A stretch of DNA of 64,000 nucleotides from Hymenopus coronatus (GCA_030762935.1 CM060888.1:115889468-115953467), one strand, 5' to 3'. Positions 46,325-58,654 are shown, numbered from the stretch's first letter. Notes: generated from the letters alone by a model not told the origin. Numbers and translations are program-made.

Positions 46325-47400
46325 CTCTGGTGTGTCCAAAAACGCTTGAACACATGAAACAGTACATTTTAAATGACAAATTTTCACAGAAACAACCATT
46401 TTTAATATTATTATTGTTATGCAAGTTGCAAAATCATGGAAACATTTTTAAATTACACACAGACACACACACACACACACATATATATTTTTAATGTCAT
46501 CTCAAAGATTTTATTGTTATACATAATGGTAAAACACTATCTTTTGTTTTCTACAACAGACGTTGCTATGGTAGCCAAATGCATAGTTGAAAGAGAATCT
46601 TTATTTACCTATGCCAAATTGATTATGTTAATTTGTACAAATAAAGTCCATCAACAACATAAGTAAACTTTACTATTTACCCACTGTATAGCACAGATAC
46701 CGGAATTGTTATATACTAGAACATTGAAGGAGGGCCAATTCGTCCTCTAGTAATAAAATACAGTATTTTGATAGAATGAATTATTGGTTAATATTAAAAT
46801 TATTCGAAGTGAATTGTCAACAAACACATTAATTGTTCTGCATGTTAATCAGTTCGAATTACTGCACTTTTATTATCAACTCTTCCAGTTTTAGCCGGAG
46901 CTATTACTATATCCACCTCCTTATAAATGTTCATCTTATTTTCAATAGAGTTTTCTATTCAAATGAGCTGTAAGAGACAAGAAATGGTCTGAGGAGGATG
47001 ATGTAAATTGCATCTCTTGTGGTAAGGTGTACAAGACATCAAAGTCAGGTGAGCTCTGGGTCCAGTATATGATGTGCAATGAATTAGCACATTATGTGCA
47101 GTGACTGTGAAACTGAGGATTTCCTTTGTGACATTTGCACATGAAAGACTTAGGAGCAATTTTTATTTGAGCTTTTTCTCTTTTAGGTGTGAAGATAAGC
47201 TTTGCTTTTGACACTTTCATTTTAGGTCCGATTGTCTAAATTATGAAACAAAATAATACACTAAAGCATTTAAAAATCCGCTTAATGTGTTTTAAAGCAA
47301 AAGCAAACAAAACCTAATACCAAAATCTAGAACCGTAGTTTCTAAAATCTGTATTTCGCTTTATGTTTTTAAAATAGTGAAAATTCAGAGTTCTTAAAAA
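46325..47400. other. Unassigned DNA with a (CA)n tract
   Basis: A (CA)n/(TA)n tract lies at about 46456-46487. Otherwise nothing is recognised. Confidence 0.35.
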
Positions 47401-47405
47401 TATTT

Positions 47406-47580
47406 GATAGGTAGAGTCAATTCTAACCATTGAGCTACCATGTCAGCATTCAAGTTCTCCACTGACTCGCATGTTTTCCGGTAAACCACAAGGTGATATC
47501 AACTTATTTTGAGATGACATATCCCAAAGGTGTCTTACAATGTCATAAGTACTTTAAATCTCAGACTTTAAAGCTTAAGA
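47406..47580 (-). repeat. tRNA-like family D, body-rich copy
   Basis: GATAGGTAGAGTCA is followed directly by the A-box part (GGTAGCTCAATGGTTAGAAT on the minus strand), so the anticodon and B-box portion is deleted. The body (CGGTAAACCACAAGGTGATA and GTCTTACAATGTCATAAGTA) matches copies near 4480 and 5650. Confidence 0.65.
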
Positions 47581-47822
47581 TTTTTTGAAAACCTTCGTAT
47601 CCCATTTTTAGAAAACACTAACCAAAATACCAAGTTTGTGATTTATCTGACTCGATCTTGAGTCAGATGCTGCTATGCTGTTATACTGTTTACAAAAATA
47701 CAGACACACGCACACACATATACATTAAAAGTGTGCTTTTGAATTTGGGGCGTCAAAACATGTATTTTCCTTAAAATCCCGTTATAAAAGTTTGGTTGGT
47801 ATGTAGGTAGTACATAACATCA
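47580..47822 (-). repeat. PAL850 palindromic-half fragment
   Basis: TTTTGAAAACCTTCGTATCC, AAAATACCAAGTTTGTGATT, a CA tract and AAAACATGTATTTTCC in family order. The terminal palindrome is decayed to GTAGGTAGTACATAAC. Confidence 0.7.
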
Positions 47823-47844
47823 AATAAAAACTATTGCGAATAGT

Positions 47845-48009
47845 CGCGCGCAAACACACACATACACAGCGCGCACGCACAATGTTTTTCTAAAACTTCC
47901 TTTTTGATTCAGGAGGCCTCAAAAAACATATATTTTCGTTGAAATCTTAGTATAGATTTTTTGGGTGTCACGCAATAAAACCCTACTTAATATTAGTAGT
48001 AGAGAAAGG
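47845..48009 (-). repeat. PAL850 terminal fragment, second copy
   Basis: A second CA-rich tract, then AATGTTTTTCTAAAACTTCC, GATTCAGGAGGCCTC, ATATATTTTCGTTGAAATC and AGTAGAGAAAGG. It repeats the same end as the fragment just before it. Confidence 0.75.
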
Positions 48010-48198
48010 AAATATTGTCATAGATTCAACAATTACAAAAGTATCTACAACTACTTACATATATCCTACAAGGAACAAGATCATTAGGAAGACTCGGGAA
48101 AAGTTTTAATGCTGTTTGGAGGTAGAGCGGTTGATAGGCCTAAATTGTGAAGAATTAAAAAAATAACAAGAAGAAGACGATGTTGAGTACTGGGCACA

Positions 48199-48290
48199 GT
48201 GTGTGTGTGTGTGTGTGTCTGTGTGTGTGTCTGTGTGTCTGTGTGTCTGTGTCTGTGTGTGTGTCTGTGTGTGTGTGTGTGTGTGCGTGG
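48199..48290. repeat. (GT)n / (GTCT)n microsatellite
   Basis: About 92 bp of TG units with regular TCTG interruptions. Unlike most TG tracts in the window it has no PAL850 sequence around it. Confidence 0.95.
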
Positions 48291-48727
48291 ATTAAGCAAT
48301 TGTTCCTGAGTCTACCTTAAGAGAAGCGAGGAGAGTTTCCAATAAACTGTTGTTTATCACCAGACTGTGGATAAGGGGTGCAACTATCTAACACTGAGCG
48401 TGTTCTCAAGGCATTCTCCCAGTATACAATCTGCACTTTTTTCTTGTTTCCCACGTAAATTCCTAGCAGAAAAACTTCCCACTCGCTTTGTTGAAGATCT
48501 CGTATTCTCTTTATAAAGAAACTAAAACAAAACACACTTTAAAGTAGAAGTGAAAGCCAAACAAAACTATACACTAATTATTTAAACTTAACGCAACTTT
48601 CCGACTGTGAATGAATTGCTTAGTTTGTCTAACTTTTAGTAGACAATTATATAAATTAATCACTAATATGTTAATCAAAGAATAATTATGTTTATGAGTT
48701 ATTTGATGGTTTATAATAATAAAAAAA

Positions 48728-49509
48728 ATCTTGTGTTACACTCACATGACTTTCTCTTGCTGCTCTATAAACTTCCTTCAAAAGTTTATTCTTCTTTCCA
48801 CACAATGCTAATCGAGATAAACATTAGCAGAATGATCTTATTACTTAGTTCTTTATAAGTAGAAGAGAACTAAAAGAATGCGCTATGCTAAAGTGATAGT
48901 CAAATGTTTTAAGCTATCGTTATGCGATTGTCAATGCAAATCGCTTCTTTGCTTGGCCAGGAGTAGAACAAAAGAAAAACGTACACTTCCTGTCTGAGAA
49001 AAGTATAAGTACTTCACTGTTGAAGTCAATAACAAGGAATATCTCGGAAACAGTTACCTCCACAAAGCAAAATTCGGCAAAAGTCATCCAGAATAGGCTA
49101 TTCTCAGGAATTTTAAAATATCCATTTTATTTAGAATGTAAATATATTTAATATACGGGATTTTAATCAAAATTTTTATAACCATTTTTTAAAAAATCTA
49201 AATTTTCAAACATTTTTCCATGTAAAGGGTAGTTTGTGGTGCGGTGATTTTCTTGAAACTCCTTGGAAGGTATTAAAGCTAAATACTAAGTTTGATATTA
49301 ATCGGTGTTTTCGTTTTTAAGCTATGCTGTCCACACACACACACACACACACACAAACAAACTCACACACACGGACATTTTTCTAAAATGCTTTTTTGGA
49401 TTCAGGTGGTCCCAAAACATGTATTTCCGGTGAAATCTATGTTTCGAATTTTTGGGTGCATTACAATGCCTTCTCTTTACACTATGTACATAGTACGTGT
49501 AGAGAAAGT
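48728..49509 (-). repeat. PAL850 full copy
   Basis: It starts ATCTTGTGTTACACTCACAT and ends with an intact palindrome, ACACTATGTACATAGTACGT, then GTAGAGAAAGT. It has a CA tract of about 22 bp at 49334-49354. Confidence 0.92.
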
Positions 49510-49514
49510 AAAAA

Positions 49515-50445
49515 GAAAGCCAAGCAAGTAACAGGAACTAAAGGCCTGACCAAGTTTTTACATTATAAACTATCTGCCTTTCGTAAAAAGAAAAACTTAA
49601 CGCTTTAATGTTAACGTCACAAACTCACATCGAGCCAACTGATTTATTTATTATAGAATTGAAGTGTCGTTAACAACAGATATCTGTGAATTGTTAAAGT
49701 TTTAATATATAATAAAGAAAAAGTTAAAATAGAATATCTGAGGAAGAGGCTTACTGAAAGTAAATCTTGAACCAGATATAAAACTGTAGTATATGAGCCC
49801 AACAAAACGTTTATCCTATATTTTATCTCGACTTACAGAGTCTGACATTTCTGTAAATAGAGCAGGATAATGCTCTTGAGAGTTCAAGCAAGTAAACAAG
49901 AAAAACTTAAGACTATTGCACGTGATATATCTTATTCTAACCAAGTACGAAGTTTCTTACTCCTGGTGTTATGTATTGGCAATCTCTACTACTCCAAGCT
50001 TATGACTTATGACTTTTAATTGTTTCGTTTACACCTCTTTCCTTTATCTTTAACTGCATTGTCTTATCGGCGGCCTCTCACATAGCAGGAAGATACACTG
50101 ACGATTGAGCTACGAGATCATGCAAGGCGAAGTTTATACTAACTCAATTTGCAAAAAGAAGAAGCAGAACATACTCTGAACCACGTGAAACCATGGTTTT
50201 CTTGATAATATTTGTACGTCATTGGTAAGAATGTTCTAAGAATGCTCTACGTTTTCTAAATAAATAAACTCAATTCTAAGCCAAAGTAAATCAGAACTGT
50301 AAAGCGGGAATTGGAATTTGAATTGCTGCGATGTATGTTCATTAATAAGAGTATATCTTGCAGTTTTCAACGGAATTGATACTCGTAAATTAAGTTTTTG
50401 TTACTCAAAAGGTTAACATGTTGGCTTCAAAGTCTGCGATAAGAC
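49515..50445. other. Unassigned DNA
   Basis: Nothing recognised. Confidence 0.3.
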
Positions 50446-50449
50446 GTTG

Positions 50450-50690
50450 TGGCCCGTCTGGGTAGTGTGGTGGTAGCGTGTCTGCCTCACATTCAACAGG
50501 TCGTAAGTTCGAATCTCGCTTAGGGTGAGTTACCGGGATAAGGTTTTTTCACGGTTTTTCCTTATTCTGAGAAGACGAATGTCGAGTAACTTTAAGCTCC
50601 ATGCACCCCGAGATCATTTGAGCATCATTCACCAATTTCATTTATCATCCGATATGACCAACCAGGTTAAAGGAGGATAAGACAGAAAAA
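50450..50690 (+). repeat. tRNA-derived SINE, family S6, with A tail
   Basis: A box in GTGTGGTGGTAGCGTGTCTG, B box in GTAAGTTCGAATCTCGC, a body with GAGAAGACGAATGTCGAGTA and AGATCATTTGAGCATCATTC, and a short A tail at about 50683-50694. Confidence 0.85.
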
Positions 50691-50699
50691 AAAAACTTG

Positions 50700-51295
50700 T
50701 TTTACTCTACGCGTACTCTATATCTTTCTGTCATTTGTGATTTCTATTGGTTGAAGTGACGCGCTCATTAGTGCTCTACAAAACGTCGGCGACAACTCAG
50801 AATAATCAGTGCGTTATCTGAGAAGTTTGTATTAACAGAGATAGCACGGTAATATTATTGTATTCATTGTTGTCTATCAATGAAGAAGACTCGTAAAAGG
50901 AATATTTGTACTTATAGATGTATCCTAACCGAAGAAGGTAAAATGTAAGAAGCATAGCAAAGGGTGATGAATGTTGGTAACATTGTTGGATCAAAGAAGG
51001 ATGTATTTAGATTTCAATCAGTTAAAAGTATAGTAATAGCTCGTGCTAAAACTGGAAGGGATAGTAATAGTAAGAGTGCAGTAATACCAACTTACTGATT
51101 TTATATTTATTTAGAGTGATTAGTTTAGTTTAGTTAAAGACATTAAATGCAGAAGTTCATAGAAGATGATAACCTGAAAAGAAGTTTCCGCCTAGCTCAA
51201 GTTAGTTTGGTAAGATTATTGGCTTTATGAATAAGGAGAAGTTCATTTAAGCTTAGATTAAGTTACAATAATGGAAAATAAAAATAGTTTCAATA
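50700..51295. other. Unassigned DNA
   Basis: Nothing recognised. Confidence 0.3.
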
Positions 51296-51302
51296 AAGTT
51301 TT

Positions 51303-52156
51303 ACCTTCTCTAGCCCCGCACGTACAATGTACACAGTGGATATAGAAGGTATTGTTTGTACCCAAAAATTGATACGCAAATTTCACCGGAAATACATATT
51401 TTAGGACATCCTGAATTCAGAAAAAGGTCTGTCTGTCTTTTTGTCTGTTTGTGGACAGCATAGCTCAAAAATGAAAAGACGGTATATACCAAACTTGGTA
51501 TTTAAGTTTGAAATCTTCCAAGCATGCGACACGTAGATTTTCAAGAAAATCCTCCCACCCCTAAATACCCTTTACATGGAACATTTTTTGGAAATTTTCT
51601 TTTTTCTTAAAAATGGCTCTAACGATTTTGATTAAAATACCACATATTAAAGCTAGTTCCATCACAAATAAAATGTACATCTTGAATTATCTGGGAATAG
51701 TTCCTGAAGATCTGCTTATTCTGGACGAATTTTGCCGAATTTTGCATAACTAGTAAACCTAAGAGATAGACAAAAACTTACTTCACAAAAAATGTAGATC
51801 TCGTTAAAATGCACAATTTGTATTATATACTTTTTTTTCGTGGAGTTTACCGTTTTCGGTATTAGTTTCAATTGTAAATTAGTTATAGGTACTTTTCTCT
51901 GTCAGGGAGTGTCTGTTTTTCTTTTGTTCTACTCCTGGCTAAGCATGGAAGTGATATGCAATGACAATCGTTTAACGAGAGCTTTTAAAACATTTGACTA
52001 TAACTTTAGCATAGTTCCATTCTACTTATAAAGAACTAAGTAATAAGATAAATTCATTTAATGTTTATCTCGATTTGTATGGTGCAGAAAGAAGATATTT
52101 TGTAAGTTTGTTTTGTAGAGCAGCTAGAGAAAGTCATGTGAGTGTAGCACATCAGC
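51303..52156 (+). repeat. PAL850 full copy
   Basis: It starts ACCTTCTCTAGCCCCGCACG. The palindrome arms are GTACAATGTAC-based with changes on both sides. It has ATACCAAACTTGGTATTTAA and ends GTCATGTGAGTGTAGCACAT. Confidence 0.92.
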
Positions 52157-52159
52157 TTT

Positions 52160-52590
52160 TTTAAATAGCCACCGTTGCAGTCAAATAGGGAAAACGCTGG
52201 TATATGTGTAATATCGCCTGCGAAGACGATGACTTATTAATCTTTTTAAATACCTATTGGTTTCCACAATAACATGTTAGGACATCTTGATGAATTACGT
52301 TCAAGTACCACATCAATAGGCACTTATGAAGCCCATTTCTGGGCTCCAAGAAAGCTCAGTCTGATTTATTTGCTTTTAATCATCTTTCCAAATAGAGGAC
52401 GTTATCAATTACCAAACTCTCATAATGAGGTCTGTGAGTCATCGAAGTTCCGAGCGGAGGAAAGTAAGTGTTTTTCTTCCGGGATCTTCTCCTCAGCATT
52501 CATATCAATACCTTCATTTTATACTCTCCTTCAATAAAGTATCGCGCCTTAATGCAACAATAAGCCTCAAATAGATTTCAAAAGTATTTT
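52160..52590. other. Unassigned DNA with an 87-codon ORF
   Basis: The plus ORF at 52274-52537 has no recognised domain. Confidence 0.3.
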
Positions 52591-52596
52591 ATTTTT

Positions 52597-53105
52597 ACTT
52601 CCTCTATCACCTAACAATAAACAGAGAACGTATTGTATTCCACCCTCAAATTTGATACCGAAATAAAAAATAAATGCATGTTTCCTCAACTTAAATAGCG
52701 AACTTGGAAAAGCGTCCGAATATGTATATGTCCATATGTGTGCGTGTGTTGGTATGTGGATGCGTGTATGACTGTGTGTGTATCAGTGAACAGCATAACT
52801 AAATGGAAAAAACCAAGCTTCGTATGTATGTTCAGCATCTTCCAAGGATATCAGAGGAAGATTTTCAAGAAAATGCTACACCTACATGGAAGGTTTCGAA
52901 AATAAATGTTTCTCTCAGAAAGGATTCTAACGATTTTGATCAAATACCATATTTAACCCCCTTAATTCTGAATTACTTTTGCATAAAAAACAGACAACAG
53001 AGTACAACACAAAATGTGAATATCTTTAAAGCACGCAATTTAGACAAAATAAATTATTTTGTGTGTGTGTGTTAGCAATTTTCGAGACATTCTTTTTTAT
53101 TGATC
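52597..53105 (+). repeat. PAL850 diverged, 3'-truncated copy
   Basis: ACTTCCTCTATCACC (palindrome mostly deleted), CAAATTTGATACCGAAAT, a long TG-rich tract, CATCTTCCAAGGATATC, GATTTTCAAGAAAATGC, CTAACGATTTTGATC, ending after CAATTTTCGAGACATTC. Confidence 0.8.
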
Positions 53106-53412
53106 TGAATTTTCAAATGGGAAGTCATTATTCATGTTTTCTATTGTTTTCTCTCACTGAAATAATTTGAGTTTGAGAAGATGTCGTCTTCACTCCTAAC
53201 ATAAGTACGTATTGAATCCCCTCTTATGTTTTCAACTTTGCTTAGTACTGCAGCGCACAACATAGTGAAATAAAATATCATACCACAGAAAATACACCTT
53301 AAAATAAAATGATCATTGTTAACAAACATCTGCATGTGAATATATATTTCTGGAGAATATCGTATTGTCTCGGTACATGACTAGCCAGCTTTTTGTACAT
53401 CACTAATGCAAA

Positions 53413-54335
53413 ATCTAATGCGTTCATTAAGATGACTTTCCCTACATCTCGGTAACAAACTATTCTTCTGTCTACCTCATGCTAATCGAAATAAACATTA
53501 GCAGAAATCGTCTTAATTGCTTGCTTCCTTGTAAGTAGGAGGCAAAGAACGGAATACACTAGGCTAAAACGATAGTCAAATCTTTTAAAAGCCGGGGTTA
53601 CCATGTGGATTAAATTTGTTTCTTTTGCAGGGCCAGAAGTTTACAACTTTCCGCGAGAGAAAAAGTTAATATTTTAAATCTGAAACAAATAACAAGAAAT
53701 ATCTCATAAATGGCCAATTACACGACTAAAATGTATATACCATAAATTGTGTGTTTTAACGTGATCTACAGTTTTTGTGTAGTAAGTTTTTGTCTGTCTC
53801 TTACGGTTTAGTAGTTACTAAAATTTAGTAAAATTCATTCTGAATAAAGAGGTATTTAGAGATATACATTTTATTTGCCATATCAATGGTTTTAATATGC
53901 GTATTTTAATCAAAATCGTTAGAGCAATTTTTTATAAAATCAAAATTTTCGAAATTTTTTCCATATAAAGAGTAGTTTGGGATGGGGGATTTTTCACAAA
54001 ATCTTTGTGTCACATCCCTGGAAAATACTAAACTTAAATACCAAGTTTAGTATTTTACGGACTTTTCGTTTTTGAGTTATTGTGTTCATAGACACACATC
54101 CACGTGCGCTTTTTTTCCAAAAATACGTTTTTTGCATTCACGGGGTCCTAAAATGTATTTCCAGTGAAATCTCGGTATCTAATTTTTGGGTGGAATGCAA
54201 TACCTTTTCTATACATCATGTACATTGTAAATGTGGGGACCCTAAAACATGTATTTCCGGTGTAATTTCTATCGAATTGTTGGGTGGACTGCAATACCTT
54301 CTCCACTTACGTACCATATATTATGCAGAGAAAGT
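53413..54335 (-). repeat. PAL850 full copy with duplicated palindromic end
   Basis: It starts ATCTAATGCGTTCATTAAGA. The terminal block (GGACCCTAAAACATGTATTT, TCGAATTGTTGGGTGGA, CCTTCT) is present twice in direct order, at about 54140-54236 and 54237-54335. GAGAAAGTAAAA occurs only after the second. Confidence 0.9.
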
Positions 54336-54494
54336 AAAATAGGATTAAACACATCAGCTCGATTCCCGCCAAGATAAACAAGAATATCAATATCTTGGGT
54401 AAGGTTACTGCTGTAGGATGGGTATTCCATGTGGACACTATACTATATAAGAAGGGTTTTAGGTAGGTTTTGACATAGAAATGTAGCCTTTAAG

Positions 54495-54695
54495 ATGGCC
54501 GCGTCGTGGCTGAGTGGTTACACCACTCGACTCTCACATAGGGTTCGATCCCATGGACAAAGCGGCGCAAGGGTGAGTTTTCTCCGGGTTCTCCGCCATC
54601 GCATTCCACCAGTGCTCCATCTTCAATCCAGTTCCTCAGTGTCATCGCCTGTTGTACTATTAGTAGTAAAATGGGCGTTAAAAACTATAAAAAAG
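54495..54695 (+). repeat. SINE S2 with A tail
   Basis: GGCTGAGTGGTTACACCACT, B box GGTTCGATCCC, CCGCCATCGCATTCCACCAG, ending GGGCGTTAAAAACTATAAAA. A small deletion lies between the B box and GGACAAAGC. A PAL850 copy begins in its tail. Confidence 0.9.
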
Positions 54696-54697
54696 AA

Positions 54698-55378
54698 ATC
54701 TGATATGTTCCATTCACATGACTTTCTCTATATCTCTGCAACAAATTATTGTTAAAAAGCTTGGGCTGCTATTTACTTCATGCTAAGTGAGAAAAAATTA
54801 GCAGAAACAGATTTATTACTTGCTTCCTTTTAAGCAGAAGCGAAAAAAGGGAGTACCATAGGTTCAAGTGATAGTCCAAAGCCAGTTGCTATGTGACTGA
54901 AGTTCCTTTGTTTGTATGGACAGGAGTTGGCAAATTCATGTTTATATTTTTCAAGGGTGAAACCAAAAACAAGGAATATCTGAAAAATGATGAACTCCAC
55001 GAAAAAAATATATATTACATAAGCTGTGTGTTTTTATGTGCTCTACATTTCTCGTTTGGTAAGCTTTTGTCTATCTCTTACGGTTTACCAGTTACACAAA
55101 AATCCGTAAAATTCATCTAGAATAAAGTAGTCTTCAGAGGCTATTCCCAGAAAATTCAAGCTATACATATTATTTGTCAGATATATATCTTTAATATACG
55201 ATATTTTAATAAAAATCGTTAGTCATTTTTTAGAAAATCAAAATTTTCGAAAATTTTTCGAAGTGAAGGGTAATTGGGAGTGGGGGATTTTCTTGAAAAT
55301 CTTCGTTTCCCATACTTGGAAGATACTGAACTTAAATACCAAGTTTGGTATTTAACGGTCTTCTCGTTTTTGAACTAT

Positions 55379-55410
<32 letters not shown>

Positions 55411-55561
55411 TGACACACACACGGACATTTTTCTAAACATGCTTTTTTTGGATTCAGGTGGTCTCAAAACATGTATTTTCGGTGAAATCTCGGTATCGAA
55501 TTTTTGGGTACAATGCAATACCTTCTCTATACACCATGTACATGGTACGTATAGAGAAAGA
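54698..55561 (-). repeat. PAL850 full copy inserted at a SINE tail
   Basis: It starts ATCTGATATGTTCCATTCAC, has the TTAAATACCAAGTTTGGTAT near-palindrome, a (CAGA)n tract at 55380-55410 instead of (CA)n, and ends CACCATGTACATGGTACG. The palindrome centre is CCATGTACATGG, changed symmetrically from CTATGTACATAG. The 125-codon ORF at 55274-55651 crosses its end and is not coding. Confidence 0.93.
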
Positions 55562-55564
55562 ACC

Positions 55565-56330
55565 CATGTTCATTTAGAGTGTTTTCTTCCTGTGCATTAC
55601 ACGAATTTGCTTCTAAAGTCTAGCTGGAATATCACACATATCTTCAACTAAATAATTCATTTCATAATTACTTTTCAAATAAATTGAGTTCTATTGTGTT
55701 AGAAATTCATACCTACCTCAAAGCCACTGTGAATGTTTTAAACTAGTTATTGTTCTTGGGCAGCGCTGTAGACAAAAGAAGGAGAAAAAAGCGGAGTGAG
55801 AAATGTGGCTGTAGGAGAAGAGGAGTGTAAATTGATGTCTATAACACTTAGTTACCTGGTCACAATGGCATGATGTTATAACGACGCGGCCACTGCTCTT
55901 CCGTTTAATGTTCTGTGAAGGGAGGCGTTGTTTGCGCATTTTAGTCACTTTAATTATGATCCCTTGCTGCTCTCTTAAACCATTTAAATTAATGACGGGG
56001 TGGGGAGGCTCCGCGTACGTGTTTGTGGTCATAAAAATGCAGTAATCTATGGGATGCATGCGCCAGCGAGAATTTATAAGCGCACTAATCCGCAAGAGGC
56101 AGAAACTGTAAGGTTTGATTAACTTTTACGCACCTCCCTTAAAAGGATTTGCAGGAGCCCTTTGAGTTAGTTTACTTACTTAACTGATGTGCTTACAGAA
56201 GGCTGTGATTGGTTTAAATTGTATAAACCAGATACCCAAACCAATGAGGAAACTAATCAAAAACATTTACTGGAAATATGTTTTTCTGCCTCTAGAGCCG
56301 GAAAGATATAAAAGAAAATACGTTCTTTCT
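55565..56330. other. Unassigned DNA with a 125-codon minus ORF
   Basis: The ORF at 55718-56095 has no recognised domain. The DNA is GC-richer than its surroundings and may be an unrecognised repeat. Confidence 0.3.
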
Positions 56331-56332
56331 TA

Positions 56333-56743
56333 TTGTTGCATTTACTATTGCTAGAAGTTTACGAGGAAGTTCACTGCCTAGATGAACTTGGTAGTAATGG
56401 TCGCATAGACATCATTGCGATAAATGGAAGAAAATCAGAAGTAGAGATAATAGACCCGACCATCCGCTTTGAACTGAATAAAGACCAACCTCAACAAGTT
56501 CATCTGGAAAAACAGAAAATAAATGAGCCCACCTTACCATATTTTAAAGAACAACACAATCTCAGAAAAATAACAATAGTAGGCCTATTTTTTGGATCTC
56601 GAGGAACAATTACAAATATGTTTGTGAAATGGAGGTCAAAGTATAAAATTAACAGAAGTGTGGAACAAGCAATCACAGAAAACATCATAAAGCATTCCGT
56701 AGCCATTTTTCGAAATCATTTATATGGTTTAAACAGAACGTAA
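56333..56743 (+). pseudogene. Non-LTR retrotransposon ORF, C-terminal endonuclease-like domain (5'-truncated)
   Basis: The frame contains GRIDIIAINGRKSEVEII then DPTIRFE. The RID-(14 residues)-D spacing fits the (R/K)PD-X12-14-D/E signature of the restriction-like endonuclease at the C-terminus of R2/NeSL/R4-type retrotransposons. Downstream lie EPTLPYFKEQHNL, VGLLFGSRG-like VGLFFGSRGTITNMFVKW, and a C-terminal IFRNHLYGLNRT. There is no internal stop in about 130 codons. The usual reverse transcriptase upstream is missing, which fits 5' truncation by incomplete reverse transcription. A T-rich segment follows. The assignment to this class is from pattern memory. Confidence 0.6.
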
Positions 56744-56749
56744 AATGTA

Positions 56750-57150
56750 TTATGGTTTATAAATCGCTTTATTTTTGTAGTTTTTTTTTTTTTTTTTTTT
56801 TGCTCTTTTATTGTTACAGCTTTTACTGTTGTTGCACATATTTTATAATCTTTGTTACAATTTTCTCTCATATCTTAATTTTATATAACTGTTATAATAT
56901 ATAGTAAAATATATTTTTGTAATAATTACCTATAACAGTTTTTGTAAAAATGTCTAAATATATATGTATATATTTTATTCTTTGTCACTAGGTAAACCCA
57001 TTTATGAGTTAGACTAATAAATAAAAAAAAACTTTACACATAAATTAAATTTGAAGATACTCTTCATATTTTAATTATTGCTACAACTTTCATACAAATG
57101 GTAAGATATGTGTTGACAGCTGCATCGTAGGGCTATAATTTGATTTTATA
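56750..57150. other. AT-rich segment, possible 3' UTR of the retroelement
   Basis: A run of about 22 T at about 56778-56800 and long TTTTAT-rich sequence. It may be the 3' UTR of the element above or unrelated flank. Confidence 0.3.
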
Positions 57151-57257
57151 TATTTACTAGCTGCCTACCCCTGGGTTCGCACGGATGGTGTACATAACGA
57201 AAAAAACTCAGATAAAACCTTCCGTTTACAGTGCGACCATGCAATGAAATACAATTA

Positions 57258-58100
57258 CAATTAAATAATTTGACAACACTTTATTGTATGCCTTGTACAA
57301 TTTTCCTTTCGGAGAGAAAAAAATAGTGCCGATAGTTTGCCGACTCTCGGGTACGTAATGTAAACATGCGAAAAACACATTTCAAGGTATATTACACATA
57401 CTTCTATCGAGTGACCTTGGGATTTATTGTCATTGCAAATGCAGGGTGCGTTTATGTTCAAAAGGAAAGTCGGTTGACATTAGTGGTATTCTTGGAATAA
57501 GTATATCCTGGCATTTGAACTTTCCTATGTTATATCAACTTAAATCAAAATTTTCATAATTATTTTAACAGTGAGTTTTGTTTCGCTGCATAATTTCGGC
57601 TGATTGATATTGCTTAGTATAATTATGACCGAGTCAACCTTGAGCTGTAAATTATGTGGCGGGAATCCTGGCAAATCCAGTGAATTTAGGAATTCAGTTA
57701 GATAATTGACGACTTCGTTTGGATTGATAATGAATTGATCGACTTAAATGAATGCATTTGTCCAAAAATTTTACCCTGAACTTTTACATTCAAATCATCT
57801 ACATTCTTATAAGTTGCTGCTAAAATGGCTCGTTCGCTCAACCAAGCATAGTTATTGTAATTTACACCAATATTTGGGAACACTTTCGATATTAATTCTT
57901 TCTTTTGAAAGGAGTAAATGATGATGGAAACAAAATAGGCCAGTAGAAGTGTCAACAGGAATTTTCCCATTGCCAATGTCTTCTAATGCCTTTGCATCTG
58001 AAAAACGCAATGATCTGCGCAATGTAGCATATATATGTAGTTGGTATTGCGAAAAGGCCGAAGTCAGAGCACCCATAATATAGTGTGGAAAGGATGACAT
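57258..58100 (-). pseudogene. Helitron-type Pif1-like helicase, C-terminal remnant
   Basis: Conceptual fragments follow the family order in shifting frames. LEDIGNGKIPVDTSTG matches the LLxIGNGKIPVD block. KKELISKVFPNIGVNY and WLSERAILAATYKNVDDLN match the highly conserved WLSERAILAxxN block, and MHSFKSINS follows. NDNKSQGHSIEVCVIYL and PRVGKLSALFF match the terminal TINKSQGQSLE and SRVGKPSALFV blocks. The N-terminal Walker A and B motifs are absent. Several frameshifts and stops rule out function. In an intact element this enzyme would unwind DNA during rolling-circle transposition. Confidence 0.88.
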
Positions 58101-58654
58101 ATGCAGTTAACAGCGTGGGCAACCATCACAATATCGTTGGCATAATAACAGTAATGACAGCGCAACCATAGTGAGGTGGGTAAACGCTGGTAATGAACTA
58201 CATTAAGGAGAAAGTCACAAAGTAACGTTCATGCTTCTTACAAACCTCTTTCTTTCCTTTACTCCTAATGTTGTCCACCACTTTCTTTATTTTCTTCCAT
58301 GTCAAAACATCCATTTTTAAGGCTAACAATGCCATAACTAAAGAGCAAATAGATCTGGTTGGGCAATTGATAAGCTTTAATTTGATGATAGCTTTGCCTA
58401 TTAAATTTCTTCATTTAACCCAAAATATTACTTCATCAAATGCATTAAGAGCACCGTTTTTGCAGTGTGATGGTGACGCAGGTATCTTCCTGTACTGTAT
58501 AACATCAAATAACCGACATCAGCAACAGGAAGTTAAACCTAAAACGGATCCCGTCATTTCTCCGCCATTTTCAGATTCCAAGAGGTATTAATGGTTATGT
58601 GCATTATTTATTAATTGTTCGTTTTAAAGAATTACAACAAAAATATACCTATTT

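Noticed and set aside
48199..48290. CRISPR-like or coding repeat
   Set aside because: Simple (GT)n microsatellite with TCTG interruptions; no spacers.
55274..55651. 125-codon plus ORF
   Set aside because: It crosses the end of a PAL850 copy and its tetranucleotide tract into flank.
55718..56095. 125-codon minus ORF
   Set aside because: No recognisable motif. It lies in a GC-richer stretch where long chance frames are more likely.
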